Source: Campylobacter concisus
Lineage (GTDB): Bacteria > Campylobacterota > Campylobacteria > Campylobacterales > Campylobacteraceae
NCBI RefSeq assembly: GCF_003048595.2
Contig: NZ_CP049270.1
Span: forward strand, 1,302,001 to 1,366,000
Length of the DNA stretch: 64,000 bases
Reading direction: 5' to 3'
Below, piece after piece: positions 24,034 through 33,587 of this stretch. The position numbers and the translations under genes were made by a program. A model generated the notes under the pieces. It searched no databases. It was not told the DNA's origin and saw only the letters and a program-made list of their open reading frames with translations. Numbering within the stretch: the first letter of the stretch is position 1; each line of letters begins with the position of its first letter.

Positions 24034-25986
24034 TTAAAATTTACTTTTTCTAACTTCGTTTACTATAGCCTTAGCCATGTCGTCAACATCAGATGTTACT
24101 TCATTTGCTTTATTGACAATTACTACATTTTCTTTTGTAAGTGTATCTATTTGAGCAACTGATTGATTTATCATATTGATTCCTTCACTTTGCTCTTTTA
24201 TAGATTCACTCATTTCATTAATTGATTGAGCTAGTACGTTTGTATTTGCTTCGATCTCTGTTAGAGATTTTTGAGTTCTCTCTGCTAGTTTTCTAACCTC
24301 ATCTGCAACGACCGCAAAGCCTCTACCATGCTCTCCTGCACGTGCTGCCTCGATCGCGGCATTAAGAGCTAGTAAATTTGTTTGATCAGCTATATCTCTA
24401 ATAATAGTTATGATGTTTTTGATCTCATCACTTTGTCTAATAACATCAGATGTTTTTTGAGATATTGCATTCATTGAGCTTGACATTTGCTCTACTGCAG
24501 CAGCAGATTCTTGAAGTGAGCTTGCTTGTACATTTGCGCCTTGAGTTAGTTCTTTCATTGACTGACTTAAAGCCTCAGCCTTTTCTTCTAGTACGTGGGC
24601 TTGATCTAAATTTGCCCTTAACATCTTGGCTATCTCTTCACCAAGAGCGTTTATACCAACCGCCATTTTACCATCATCTTCAAGCCTTTTAGTAAAGTCT
24701 TGTTTTTTAAAGCTTTCTAATAGATTTAACACATCATCGCCATTTTCCGCAATAGCATGTTTTAGTGCGATTTGTAAGTCTTTGAAAGTTTGTTTTAGCT
24801 GGCTAAGTGCAGGATTTGAAGTATCTGCGTTAAGCTGAGCTACGTAGTTACCTTTGCCAATTTGATTTACAAAAGTATTTGCTTCTTTAATGAAATTATT
24901 TTGCTCAGATAAATTTGCCTCGATTTGTTTGATATTCTCATTTATCAGTGCACTCATCTGTCCGATCTCGTCGCTACCACTACGATCTAAAAATTCAGCC
25001 TTATTAGATTTATAATTTAAGAAGTCAAAAAATCTAACTAAGCCATTTTTAGTCTGATCTATACCAGAGATCAAATTTTTACCTATCAATGTAGATACTA
25101 GCAACATAAGCAAAATACAAATCGCAATTACAATAGAACTTATAATAAGTTCGGTATTTGCATCACCCTTAATACTTCTTGCATCTTTTTGCATATTATC
25201 AAGTAGTTTAAGCTCAAGCTCTCTCAATGCATCTATTGAAATGCTTATCTTTGAAAACCAGTTCGCTGCATCATAAGATACATCTTCAGTGGCAACTACA
25301 TTTTTAATAATATTCATCGCATCTATAAAATCAGCCTTTTTTCTAGCGATAGCATCAAATTCGTCACTAAATTCTTTTGGATTGTAATCGTAAAAATCCT
25401 GCATAAATTTATTTATAACGCTATTTAGTGCAACTACTTTATTGTAGTCCTCTTTGCTTATGCTCTTTTTAGTAAAAACCCCATTTAAAGTAGCACGCAA
25501 AATACCAAGAGACTCTTTTATCTCACCAACAATAATGATACGCTTTAGATCATCTACCAAGCTAGGCTCGAGCTTATCGCTATATCCATTTATAGCAATA
25601 ACCTCTTTTCTTAAAATTTTTGTTATACGGCTAATTAGATCATTGCCACTTTTTTGATCTACATTTGAGCGGATACTATTTATCTCTGAAACTATTTCAT
25701 TTTTCTCTTCAAGCTTATCAAGCGCAGCATCTACTTTTTTACGCTGCTCTAATAAATTTTTATTATCCCCTCCTGCTAGCACACCTGAGCTAAATCCGCG
25801 TTCTTTTTGCATCTCATGGATAAAATTATTTTGATTGATTATTGTATCCACGATTTTCTCGCTAAATTCTGCTTTTGAGCGAGTTTCTAAGATACCATTT
25901 AGCATGTATGCACTCATGATACCAAGGCCAATAAGACTGACGATAACTATCGCCATAATCTTAGATTTAATACCTAGATTATTCAT
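24034..25986 (-). CDS. methyl-accepting chemotaxis protein with NIT-type sensor
   Basis: A transmembrane chemoreceptor of 650 aa. TM1 is at about residues 10-30 and TM2 at about 280-305, bracketing a periplasmic helical domain. That domain contains [21 protein letters not shown], the hallmark of the NIT (nitrate/nitrite-sensing) domain, so a small oxyanion or related ligand is plausible but unproven. A HAMP-like region follows. The cytoplasmic signalling tip is typical: [44 protein letters not shown] strong AAAGGAGAG precedes the ATG. The C-terminus has no pentapeptide tether. It sits between two paralogous amino-acid binding-protein genes. Confidence 0.95.
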   Translation of the reverse strand: MNNLGIKSKIMAIVIVSLIGLGIMSAYMLNGILETRSKAEFSEKIVDTIINQNNFIHEMQKERGFSSGVLAGGDNKNLLEQRKKVDAALDKLEEKNEIVSEINSIRSNVDQKSGNDLISRITKILRKEVIAINGYSDKLEPSLVDDLKRIIIVGEIKESLGILRATLNGVFTKKSISKEDYNKVVALNSVINKFMQDFYDYNPKEFSDEFDAIARKKADFIDAMNIIKNVVATEDVSYDAANWFSKISISIDALRELELKLLDNMQKDARSIKGDANTELIISSIVIAICILLMLLVSTLIGKNLISGIDQTKNGLVRFFDFLNYKSNKAEFLDRSGSDEIGQMSALINENIKQIEANLSEQNNFIKEANTFVNQIGKGNYVAQLNADTSNPALSQLKQTFKDLQIALKHAIAENGDDVLNLLESFKKQDFTKRLEDDGKMAVGINALGEEIAKMLRANLDQAHVLEEKAEALSQSMKELTQGANVQASSLQESAAAVEQMSSSMNAISQKTSDVIRQSDEIKNIITIIRDIADQTNLLALNAAIEAARAGEHGRGFAVVADEVRKLAERTQKSLTEIEANTNVLAQSINEMSESIKEQSEGINMINQSVAQIDTLTKENVVIVNKANEVTSDVDDMAKAIVNEVRKSKF

Positions 25987-26028
25987 TTTCTCTCCTTTTA
26001 GTTTTTCTTAATATCTGCTTCAAAAAAT

Positions 26029-26044
26029 AAAGTCATACGACTTT
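26029..26044 (-). terminator. hairpin with T-tract in the chemoreceptor leader
   Basis: On the minus strand AAAGTC, loop GTAT, GACTTT is followed directly by ATTTTTTG, the form of an intrinsic terminator. It begins 6 bases after the stop of the small ORF at 26050-26238 and lies 43 bases before the chemoreceptor ATG. The stem is only 6 bp and AT-rich. It may end the small gene's transcript or attenuate read-through into the chemoreceptor. Confidence 0.4.
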
Positions 26045-26049
26045 AATAC

Positions 26050-26238
26050 TTAAAATTTATCAACCAAAAAATACTTTTGGTTATTTTTATAAAAAATATC
26101 AATTAACGCATTTATGTAAAATTTTAATTTATATTTAGCTTTATTAAATAGTAGGAATTTTTTAACAAAGTTGTTATGCAAGTAAATAGAAAATAGCACA
26201 TTTAAAATAAATGCCGTTCTCATCCTGAGAAGCTTCAT
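26050..26238 (-). CDS. possible small basic membrane protein (62 aa)
   Basis: A 62-residue ORF that I do not recognise: one hydrophobic stretch near the N-terminus (RTAFILNVLFSIYL) and a long Lys/Phe/Tyr/Asn-rich basic tail. In favour of a real gene: a strong AAGGAG site 6 bases before the ATG, and a hairpin with T-tract just after the stop. Against: the composition is what random AT-rich DNA would give, and no family is recognised. It could be the decayed start of another chemoreceptor, since MCP genes often begin with a similar basic-then-hydrophobic stretch. The rest of the interval 25987-26366 contains only the two hairpins. Confidence 0.3.
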   Translation of the reverse strand: MKLLRMRTAFILNVLFSIYLHNNFVKKFLLFNKAKYKLKFYINALIDIFYKNNQKYFLVDKF

Positions 26239-26323
26239 TTTTTCTCCTTGAAAATAATTAAGTCATTTTATTAATTTTACTTTTAAAAGATGTTAAATTT
26301 TAAAAATTAGAAAAAAGTGAGTT

Positions 26324-26352
26324 TTTGCAGAGAATTCCTGCTTCTCTGCAAA
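26324..26352. terminator. hairpin after the lipoprotein binding-protein gene
   Basis: TGCAGAGAA and TTCTCTGCA pair perfectly, extended by two T/A pairs to 11 bp, around a 7-base loop. It lies about 15 bases past the stop of the minus-strand ABC binding protein. On the minus strand AAAAACTCAC then six Ts follow, so the T-run is displaced. Termination is the likely role. Confidence 0.65.
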
Positions 26353-26366
26353 TTTTGTATTTAGAT

Positions 26367-27140
26367 TTATTTCTTTAATCCATATTTATCTAGCATTTTG
26401 TCAAATTCGCCAGATTTTTGTAGCTCATTGATTGCTGCGTCTATCTTCTTGATAAGCTCAGTGTGTTTGCCTTTATCAAACGCCATCGCAAATCCTTCTG
26501 TGCCATCAGGAACTCTTAAAAATTCTTCCAAATCTGGATTTTGTTTTAAATACTCAACCCCTATCGGACTATCAGTTAGCACAACGTCGATTTTGCCAGC
26601 GTTTAGTGACATGATAGCAGCTGCTACATTTTCAGCAGGTATCGCCTTGGTAGTTATGCTTTTGGCTGCTTCTTCTTGCAATGTTCCAACTTGAGCTGAA
26701 ATTTTCTTATCCTTAAGGTTGTCTTTATTTACATCTGAGCCTTTTTTGCGGATAAATAAATTTTCTGAAAAATAATATGGCTTGGTGAAATCAACCGATT
26801 TTCTTCTCTCATCAGTTGCACTCATTCCACTTATGGCAATATCAACTTTACCGGTTTTTAATGCTGATATCAGTCCATCAAAGCTCATATTTGCAACATC
26901 AAATTTTATTCCAGTTTTTTTGGTGATCTCATTTAATAAATCTATCTCAAAGCCAACAATTTTATTGTTTTCATCAAGATATTCAAAAGGTGGATAATCA
27001 GCACTCGAGCCAACTTTATAAACTACATTTTTACTAGCTTCTTCGGCATTATTTACTGCATTTTTTTTGTTAGCATCATCGCCACAACCTAGTAAAAATA
27101 AAACCAAGCTTGCCATCAAAAATTTTAAAATTTTACTCAT
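26367..27140 (-). CDS. amino-acid ABC transporter substrate-binding lipoprotein
   Basis: Periplasmic, membrane-anchored binding protein of the polar amino-acid family. A lipobox (LFLLGC, cysteine at about residue 19) follows a short hydrophobic signal, so it is an Lgt substrate. The mature part shows SADYPPFEYLDENN, NMSFDGLISALKTGK and FTKPYYFSENLFIRKKG, the classic family 3 motifs. Cognate ATPase and permease genes lie immediately upstream on the same strand (12 bases to the ATPase stop). It is paralogous to the soluble binding protein at 23123-23839. The ligand is not determined by sequence. Confidence 0.95.
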   Translation of the reverse strand: MSKILKFLMASLVLFLLGCGDDANKKNAVNNAEEASKNVVYKVGSSADYPPFEYLDENNKIVGFEIDLLNEITKKTGIKFDVANMSFDGLISALKTGKVDIAISGMSATDERRKSVDFTKPYYFSENLFIRKKGSDVNKDNLKDKKISAQVGTLQEEAAKSITTKAIPAENVAAAIMSLNAGKIDVVLTDSPIGVEYLKQNPDLEEFLRVPDGTEGFAMAFDKGKHTELIKKIDAAINELQKSGEFDKMLDKYGLKK

Positions 27141-27151
27141 TTTCTACTCCT

Positions 27152-27880
27152 TTAATGATTTAAAATTTTGCCTAAAAACTCTTTTAAGCGCTCATGTTGC
27201 GGATTTGTAAAGATATTTTTCGGTGTATCATCAACTGCGATTTTGCCTTTATCCATAAAGAAAATTCTATTTGCCACATTCCTTGCAAAGCCCATTTCAT
27301 GGGTAACCACAAGCATCGTTATGCCCCTTGCAGCAACATCTTTCATAATATCAAGTACCTCTCCGATCATCTCAGGATCAAGCGCACTTGTCGGCTCATC
27401 AAAAAGTATCACTTCTGGCTCCATTGCTAGGCTTCTAGCGATCGCAATACGTTGCTTCTGTCCGCCTGAAAGCTTGTGCGGATAGGCAAATTTCTTATCA
27501 CTTAGCCCAACACTTTTTAGCAACTCATCGGCTCTTTTTTCTGCGCTTGCTTTATCTAAAATTCCTGCTTTTATCGGAGCTAAAGTTAAATTTTGCAAGA
27601 CGTTTTTATTTGCAAAAAGATTAAAGTGCTGAAAAACCATGCTCACTTTTTGGCGAATTTTATTTATGTCTGATTTTTTATCTAAAATATCTTCGCCATT
27701 TATCTTTATGTGTCCACTATCTGGCTCCTCAAGGCGGTTTATACAACGTAAAAACGTACTTTTACCGCCACCACTTGGACCAATTATCGCTATAACTTCA
27801 CCCTTTTTTATATCTACGCTAATATCATTTAAAACTCGCAAATCGCCATAACTTTTGTTTAAATTTTTAATCTCAATCAT
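27152..27880 (-). CDS. glnQ: amino-acid ABC transporter ATP-binding protein (GlnQ-like)
   Basis: Cytoplasmic ATPase of a polar amino-acid importer. Walker A is GPSGGGKST at about residues 34-42, the signature motif is LSGGQKQRIAIAR, and Walker B is VILFDEPTSALDP. The switch histidine is in VVTHEM. The length of 242 aa is typical. The start lies 8 bases inside the end of the permease gene, so the two are coupled. The GlnQ name reflects family resemblance, not a known substrate. Confidence 0.95.
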   Translation of the reverse strand: MIEIKNLNKSYGDLRVLNDISVDIKKGEVIAIIGPSGGGKSTFLRCINRLEEPDSGHIKINGEDILDKKSDINKIRQKVSMVFQHFNLFANKNVLQNLTLAPIKAGILDKASAEKRADELLKSVGLSDKKFAYPHKLSGGQKQRIAIARSLAMEPEVILFDEPTSALDPEMIGEVLDIMKDVAARGITMLVVTHEMGFARNVANRIFFMDKGKIAVDDTPKNIFTNPQHERLKEFLGKILNH

Positions 27881-28583
27881 GGCGATTTAATCTCCTCTCA
27901 AGTAATTTCACCAAAAAGGTGAAAAATTTAACACTCACATAGTAAACGATACCTGTAAAAATGACTGGCTCTGGGCTGTAAAATACCGCTTGAAGGCTCT
28001 TACTTTGCATTGTGATATCAACGACGCTTATATAGCCCACGACTGATGTTTCTTTAAAAAGTGAGATAAACTCATTTGCAAGTGCTGGTAAGATATTTTT
28101 TGTAGCTTGTGGAAAAACTATCTCGCGCATCGAAACATAGTAGTTTAGTCCCATCGCCCTAGCTGCCTCCATCTGCCCTTTATCAACGCTATTTATGCCA
28201 CTTCTTACGATCTCAGCGACGTATGCTGAGCTATTTAGTCCAAGTGCGATGAGAGCTACATAAAAATTATCACTCCATGTTGCAAAAATGACAACTGAAA
28301 ATATTAAAAGTTGAAGTATTACAGGTGTTCCACGTAAGATATCGATATATTCATCGATTATAAAATTTAAGACTTTGATATTCAAAAATTTAATAAACGC
28401 CAAGGTAAATCCAAGCGTTATGCCTATGGCAATACCGCCTATCGTGAGTCCTAAAGTCACTCCGTAACTTTTGATATAAGCGATCTCTTGAGCCTCACTA
28501 AGATCTCTTGGATAGAAAAAATATGCTCCAAGTGAGACGATTATCATAAAAAATAGAAATTTAGCTAAATTTTGAGCCTTCAA
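27873..28583 (-). CDS. amino-acid ABC transporter permease (GlnP/HisM-like)
   Basis: Inner-membrane permease of the same importer, with about five hydrophobic helices in 236 aa. The cytoplasmic EAA loop that docks the ATPase is seen as QMEAARAMGLNYYVSMREIVFPQA, and AEIVRSGINSV precedes it, as in the HisM/GlnP family. It is first in the permease-ATPase-binding protein operon. About 150 bases separate it from the divergent putP gene; that interval should hold both promoters. Confidence 0.94.
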   Translation of the reverse strand: MKAQNLAKFLFFMIIVSLGAYFFYPRDLSEAQEIAYIKSYGVTLGLTIGGIAIGITLGFTLAFIKFLNIKVLNFIIDEYIDILRGTPVILQLLIFSVVIFATWSDNFYVALIALGLNSSAYVAEIVRSGINSVDKGQMEAARAMGLNYYVSMREIVFPQATKNILPALANEFISLFKETSVVGYISVVDITMQSKSLQAVFYSPEPVIFTGIVYYVSVKFFTFLVKLLERRLNRHD

Positions 28584-28733
28584 CTTCGTCCTTCTCTTTA
28601 AAATATGGCTTTAAATAATACGAAAAAATTTATATCATTTTGCTTAAAAGCGTTTAAGGATCGGCGCTGAATGTTGTAATTTAAAAAAATTTATATTAAC
28701 ATAAGCCATTTATCTTAATTTGAAAGGAAATTT

Positions 28734-30221
28734 ATGAGCTTTGGGTCTTATTTAGCCATCGCCATCTATTTTGGCTTTTTGCTCTTTATCGGACGATATT
28801 TCTACGATAAAAATGCAAGTATGAACGAGTATCTGCTAGATAACCGTCGAATGGGTCCAGTAGTTACTGCACTTAGTGCTGGTGCTTCTGATATGAGTGG
28901 TTGGATGCTACTTGGCGTGCCCGGAGCATTATACGCAACTGGCATAGCAAATGTGTGGATGATAATCGGTCTTATTATTGGAGCTTACTGCAACTATTTA
29001 TTTTTAGCAAAGAGGCTTAGAATTTATACTGAGGTTGCGAGTGATAGCATCACGATACCAGACTTTTTAGAAAATCGCTTTAAAGATAGGACTAAAATTT
29101 TAAGAATTATCTCTGGTCTTATCATTTTGATCTTTTTCACACTTTATGTAAGTAGCGGCATTATCGCTGGCGGAAAGACATTTGAGAGCTTTTTTGGTTT
29201 AAAATTTGCCTACGGAGCGGTCTTTACACTTGTCATTGTGGTCTTTTACACATTTTTTGGTGGGTTTAAAGCAGTTAGTATAACTGACGCATTTCAGGGG
29301 CTTTTGATGTTTTGTGTCCTAGTCTCGATCCCAGTCGTGGCATATCTAAATTTAGACTTGCCAAGCGATACAAATTTACTAAAAGAGATAAGCAAGCTTG
29401 ATGCAAATCACCTAAATCCATTTAGAGATCAAACTTTTTGGGGAATTTTAGGACTTATGGCTTGGGGATTTGGCTACTTTGGACAGCCACATATCATTGT
29501 TAGATTTATGGCGATACGCGACTCAAAAGAGCTTGCTAAAGCAAGAAGAATAGGCATTGGCTGGATGACGATCGGCCTACTAGGCGCAATTATGAGCGGA
29601 CTTATCGGCTTTGTCTACTTTAGTCAAAGAGGCGGACTTAGCGATCCTGAGACTGTATTTTTAAAGCTTGGCGAGTTACTTTTCCCACCATTTTTTATAG
29701 GCATTATCATCTCAGCTGTGCTTTCAGCGATTATGAGTACTATCTCAAGTCAGCTTTTAGTTACATCTAGCTCGGTAACAAAAGACTTTATCTTTGCATT
29801 CTATAAAAAAGAGATTAGTCAAAATACACAAACGGCGATCAGTCGCTATGCTGTCGTAGTAGTGGCCATAGTTGCTACAATACTTGCCTTTATCTCGACA
29901 GATAATGTCCTAAACGTAGTTGGCAACGCTTGGGCTGGATTTGGTGCGAGCTTTGGACCAGTGCTACTTTTTAGCCTTTACTGGAAGCGCATGAGTGCAC
30001 TTGGAGCACTTGCTGGCATGATAGCTGGAGGTGCAACCGTAATATTTTGGATCACTTCAGGACTAAATGTTTATGTTTATGAAATTTTGCCTGGCATCAT
30101 AGCCTCTTGTATAGCGATCATTAGCGTAAGTATCTGGGGAGATGCGATAAATAAAATGACAAGCGAACCTCACGAGCAAGTCATAAAAGATGAATTTGAA
30201 AAGATGAAAACAAGGCTTTAG
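28734..30221 (+). CDS. putP: sodium/proline symporter
   Basis: A sodium:solute symporter (SSS family) importing proline with Na+. The 495-aa product has about 13 hydrophobic helices. PutP landmarks are present: LSAGASDMSGWMLLGVPGALYATG near residues 48-70, the GYFGQPHIIVRFMAIR block, and an SAILSTIS-like loop (SAVLSAIMSTISSQLLVTSS). AAAGGAAA precedes the ATG. No putA gene is nearby, so proline catabolism would be encoded elsewhere. A 10-bp hairpin ends the transcript. Confidence 0.95.
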   Translation: MSFGSYLAIAIYFGFLLFIGRYFYDKNASMNEYLLDNRRMGPVVTALSAGASDMSGWMLLGVPGALYATGIANVWMIIGLIIGAYCNYLFLAKRLRIYTEVASDSITIPDFLENRFKDRTKILRIISGLIILIFFTLYVSSGIIAGGKTFESFFGLKFAYGAVFTLVIVVFYTFFGGFKAVSITDAFQGLLMFCVLVSIPVVAYLNLDLPSDTNLLKEISKLDANHLNPFRDQTFWGILGLMAWGFGYFGQPHIIVRFMAIRDSKELAKARRIGIGWMTIGLLGAIMSGLIGFVYFSQRGGLSDPETVFLKLGELLFPPFFIGIIISAVLSAIMSTISSQLLVTSSSVTKDFIFAFYKKEISQNTQTAISRYAVVVVAIVATILAFISTDNVLNVVGNAWAGFGASFGPVLLFSLYWKRMSALGALAGMIAGGATVIFWITSGLNVYVYEILPGIIASCIAIISVSIWGDAINKMTSEPHEQVIKDEFEKMKTRL

Positions 30222-30234
30222 ACCTAAACTTATA

Positions 30235-30267
30235 AGAAATTCCTGGTATCTTGTGCTAGGAATTTCT
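30235..30267. terminator. bidirectional terminator between putP and mnmC
   Basis: AGAAATTCCT at 30235-30244 and AGGAATTTCT at 30258-30267 form a perfect 10-bp stem around a 13-base loop. It lies between the convergent putP and mnmC stop codons, so it can serve both transcripts. Confidence 0.75.
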
Positions 30268-30279
30268 GCTAATTCTCTC

Positions 30280-32148
30280 TTAAAATTTTAATCCATTTTT
30301 CAGTTTTCTTATCAAAAACCTAGCTGGATGAAGCTCGTGAAATAGCGATCTTTCTATACAAAGTGGGCGAGCAAGCACAAGATCGGCTATCAAATTTGCT
30401 CCAAGTATCGCTGTGCCAAGACCTCGTGAGCCGTGGGCAAAATTCACAAAGACATTCTTTTCATAGTTTGCTTTTGGATTGTTATCTTTATTTTTGCTCC
30501 AAAATAGCCCTTTGTAGTTTTGCTTGTAAAATTCTTCATCATGCAAGGCGCCAATTATCGGAAACCTGTCTCCACTATAACTTCTATAGCCTACACGTGA
30601 GCCGATAATGGTGGCTTTTGTGGTGTCAAAAAACTCGCTTACATCGCTTAAATTTTTAGCATTATCCTCAACTTTAGGCGTATCGCAAATTTCATTTCTG
30701 GCATAAGTTGCACCGATAACTTGCAAACCTTTGACAGCTGGGCAGATGTAGCCTTTTGCGCTTAGCGGCATGGCATTTTTTAGCACTGGTTTTAAGTGGG
30801 TTACTTGGCCACGGACACTACTTATTTGCATATTGTAGCCATTAAAAATTTCACTGCTCTTACTGCCAGTGCAAAAGACCAAGATGTCAGCCTCCAAGCT
30901 TTTGTCGTTTTTAAATTTAACGCTGATCTTGCCATTTTGAAGGTGCTCTCTGCTCTCGTACTCATGGTTAAATAAAATTTCAAAGTTGCTTGAGAGAAAT
31001 TTACAAATTTCTCTTGGCCTAGCGTATGCACCATCTTTTATAAATACCCCAGGATATGGCTTTAAGTTCTCATCAAATTTAAAAATATCCTCTATGCTTT
31101 GAGTTTGCCACGAGCCATATCTTTTAATAAGTTCATCATCAAATGCGTAGTCTATGCAGCCGTTAAATTTAATAAGGCTTTTTGGCAAAGTTGCCTTGTA
31201 AAATCTCACTGCTTGCAAAAATGCGTTTAAGTGCATGCGGCCTAAATTTACCCCGGGCTTTGTAACTAGTGGCATCAAGGCGCCACAGTGATTACCTGAG
31301 CCATTTGTAGCCACTTCGACCTTTGCCTCGGCGATCACCACTTTAAAGCCATTTTTGGCTAGCTCGCCAGCTGTTGCAAGTCCAGCCACGCCAGCTCCTA
31401 TGATAAGCGCTGTTTTACCATTTACACTAGCAACTGGTTCGCATCTCACAAACCAAGCATCCTTTAAATTTTCATCCTTTTTCTCTAGCACGGCACTACT
31501 CATCTGACGTTTTCTAGCGTAACCCTCTTTTAGGCTTAGCAAAAAGCCAGCGCCCTTTAGCCCGTCTTTTACTATTTTTGCGCATGAATAGGTTCTAGCA
31601 ATCGTACCAACCCTGCTTAGTCTTGCGATCTGTCTAAAAATTTCTTCGCTCCAGATCGAGTCATTTTTACTTGGAGCAAAGCCATCTAGAAACCAGATGT
31701 CAGCGCTAAAATCAAGCTCAGGTAAAATTTCTTTAGCCTCGCCGTAGCAAAGATCAAGTGTGATATTTGGGGCAAAATTTATACGGTGTATGCCCTCAAT
31801 AAGAGGTGGATAGAGCGAAACCAGCTTTCTAGCATAAGCTTTAAAAATGCCTAAATTTTCATAAATTTTTAAAATATCTTCTTTTTTAATAGGGCTTTTT
31901 TCGATGCTAACAAAGTGAAGTTTTTTAGAACTATTTTTAAATTTCTTACAAAGTGTGAAGAAATTTAGCCCGGCACCAAATCCTGTCTCAGCGATGACGA
32001 AGCTATCTTTACTCTGCCAAATTTCATCAAGTGCACTTGCAAAGACAAATTCGCTCTCAAGCCAAGGTTTGTCGGTATTGAAATAGATATCGCCAAACTC
32101 CTCGTTAAATGGAATTTGCCCTTTAAAGCTTAAATTTGCATTTTTCAT
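30280..32148 (-). CDS. mnmC: bifunctional tRNA mnm5s2U34 biosynthesis protein
   Basis: MnmC completes the mnm5s2U modification at the tRNA wobble position. The N-terminal half is the SAM-dependent methyltransferase (ETGFGAGLNF for SAM binding near residue 55; DIWFLDGFAPSKN near 150). The C-terminal half is the FAD oxidase that removes the carboxymethyl group, opening with GAGVAGLATAGELAKNG near residue 252 and closing with NFAHGSRGLGTA. At 622 aa it is full length. The start overlaps the amidase stop by 4 bases, and it is the last gene of the 13-gene minus-strand run. Confidence 0.95.
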   Translation of the reverse strand: MKNANLSFKGQIPFNEEFGDIYFNTDKPWLESEFVFASALDEIWQSKDSFVIAETGFGAGLNFFTLCKKFKNSSKKLHFVSIEKSPIKKEDILKIYENLGIFKAYARKLVSLYPPLIEGIHRINFAPNITLDLCYGEAKEILPELDFSADIWFLDGFAPSKNDSIWSEEIFRQIARLSRVGTIARTYSCAKIVKDGLKGAGFLLSLKEGYARKRQMSSAVLEKKDENLKDAWFVRCEPVASVNGKTALIIGAGVAGLATAGELAKNGFKVVIAEAKVEVATNGSGNHCGALMPLVTKPGVNLGRMHLNAFLQAVRFYKATLPKSLIKFNGCIDYAFDDELIKRYGSWQTQSIEDIFKFDENLKPYPGVFIKDGAYARPREICKFLSSNFEILFNHEYESREHLQNGKISVKFKNDKSLEADILVFCTGSKSSEIFNGYNMQISSVRGQVTHLKPVLKNAMPLSAKGYICPAVKGLQVIGATYARNEICDTPKVEDNAKNLSDVSEFFDTTKATIIGSRVGYRSYSGDRFPIIGALHDEEFYKQNYKGLFWSKNKDNNPKANYEKNVFVNFAHGSRGLGTAILGANLIADLVLARPLCIERSLFHELHPARFLIRKLKNGLKF

Positions 32149-33587
32149 CTATTTTTTGCAAAATATCCATCTATGCCGTTTGCGATGCCGTTTGCAAGAG
32201 CGTTTTGGTAGGCATCATTAAAGAGCTTTTCGCCCTCGACTGGATGCGTGATATAGCCGATCTCAACAAGAACTGCTGGCATAAGGGCACCTACGAGTAC
32301 CCAAAACGGCGCTTCTCTCACACTACCATCACTTGCAGCATAGACTTTTCTGGCACTTGCTAAAATTTCTTTTTGGATATCGATGCCAAGCTTGTTTGAG
32401 GCGATGATCTTCTCGCGGTTTAGCACATTTAAAAATGTCTGCTGCGAAAAGTAGTTCATCTCTTCTATATCTGATTTATTTTCAAGTGCGGCTGCGTTTT
32501 TACTACGTTCGCTTCTTGCAGGCGATAAGAAAAATGTCTCAATGCCGTGCATACTTTTTGCCTTTGTAGCATTTGGAGCGGCATTTGCGTGAATAGAAAC
32601 AAAAAGATCAGCCATCTTATCATTTGCAAATTTTGTTCTTGTTCTTAAATTTATAAAGACATCGGTTGACCTGGTAAAAAAGACCTTGTAGCCACGCGCT
32701 TTTAGTATGTCACCAAGCTTTTTGGCTACGCCTAAAACGGCTGTTTTTTCTTGCAGTTTGCCATTTACTGCACCTGGATCAGTGCCACCATGACCCGGAT
32801 CGATGACGATCGTTTTGTTGCGTGAAAATTTACTAGCCGTAACTGGTGGTAAAGGTGCTGCCGCTGGCTCACTTTGTGCTGGCTGCGGCTTTAAATTTGG
32901 CTCAGACTCTTTGTGTGGCACTTCTTCGTTTTTGTTTTTAGTTTTATGAAGTGGTGCTTTTACATTTTCGTTTGAGATAAAATTTTGTGTACTTATTATG
33001 AGTAGATCGCCTGTCGCATTTGCTTTTATAGTCTTTTGGATCTTATCAGAAAAAATAACTCTAACAGTGTTTTTATCATACTGCGAGATGTGAATATAAT
33101 CAGATATAAAATTTTTATAAGTTAGCGAATTGCCATTTAATCTACCATCGATATCCATAATGTTTTTATATGTATTTTGCTGCTTCAAAAAGGATGTTTT
33201 TAGTTTTGCAGTATCAATTTTTGTATTAAACTTAAGTACTAAAGTGTCATTTACCTTGGTTGCACTAAGCAGAGTCAAAGTAGCAGTACTAGGCGTACTG
33301 GCGCTCTTTATGCCATTTAGTGCATTTAGATCTTTTATATACCCACTTGAATCAAAACCAAGCGATTTTGAGCTGGTTATAAGTCTTGTGAGTGCTTGTT
33401 TTTTTATATTTTTATCGTTTTTGATAATCGCGTCGACATATATATCTTTTATATCGTTGTGAAATTTAATCTTTGCACTTCTGCTTGAGCTAGCAAAATT
33501 TTTATCAAATTTTGCAAATATCTCAGAATTTGTCGCAGCAAAAAGAAAATTACAAACAATAAAAAAGAGGATTATCGCTCGTTTCAT
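32145..33587 (-). CDS. amiA: N-acetylmuramoyl-L-alanine amidase (Amidase_3)
   Basis: Periplasmic zinc amidase that cuts the stem peptide from N-acetylmuramate, separating daughter cells. A signal peptide (MKRAIILFFIVCNFLFAA) begins it. An N-terminal region of about 200 residues includes an AMIN-like beta domain, then a Pro/Lys-rich linker. The Amidase_3 domain carries the zinc ligands in IDPGHGGTDPG (His), LQEKT (Glu) and SIHANA (His), and the catalytic Glu in VLVEIGYITHP. The helix that autoinhibits AmiA/B-type enzymes appears to be present (residues about 375-405). It is in the same gene run as ftsEX and the EnvC-like activator. Confidence 0.94.
   Translation of the reverse strand: MKRAIILFFIVCNFLFAATNSEIFAKFDKNFASSSRSAKIKFHNDIKDIYVDAIIKNDKNIKKQALTRLITSSKSLGFDSSGYIKDLNALNGIKSASTPSTATLTLLSATKVNDTLVLKFNTKIDTAKLKTSFLKQQNTYKNIMDIDGRLNGNSLTYKNFISDYIHISQYDKNTVRVIFSDKIQKTIKANATGDLLIISTQNFISNENVKAPLHKTKNKNEEVPHKESEPNLKPQPAQSEPAAAPLPPVTASKFSRNKTIVIDPGHGGTDPGAVNGKLQEKTAVLGVAKKLGDILKARGYKVFFTRSTDVFINLRTRTKFANDKMADLFVSIHANAAPNATKAKSMHGIETFFLSPARSERSKNAAALENKSDIEEMNYFSQQTFLNVLNREKIIASNKLGIDIQKEILASARKVYAASDGSVREAPFWVLVGALMPAVLVEIGYITHPVEGEKLFNDAYQNALANGIANGIDGYFAKNR

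Noticed and set aside
25995-26020. A possible sigma-28 promoter before the chemoreceptor (GCAGATAT on the minus strand)
   Set aside because: The -10 has a mismatch (CAGATAT for CCGATAT) and there is no TAAA-type -35 at the right distance; an ordinary T-rich Campylobacter promoter fits equally well.
26222-26232. A CTGAGA motif reminiscent of the TPP riboswitch
   Set aside because: It is in the interval near the chemoreceptor, far from the thiamine genes, with no accompanying conserved riboswitch elements.
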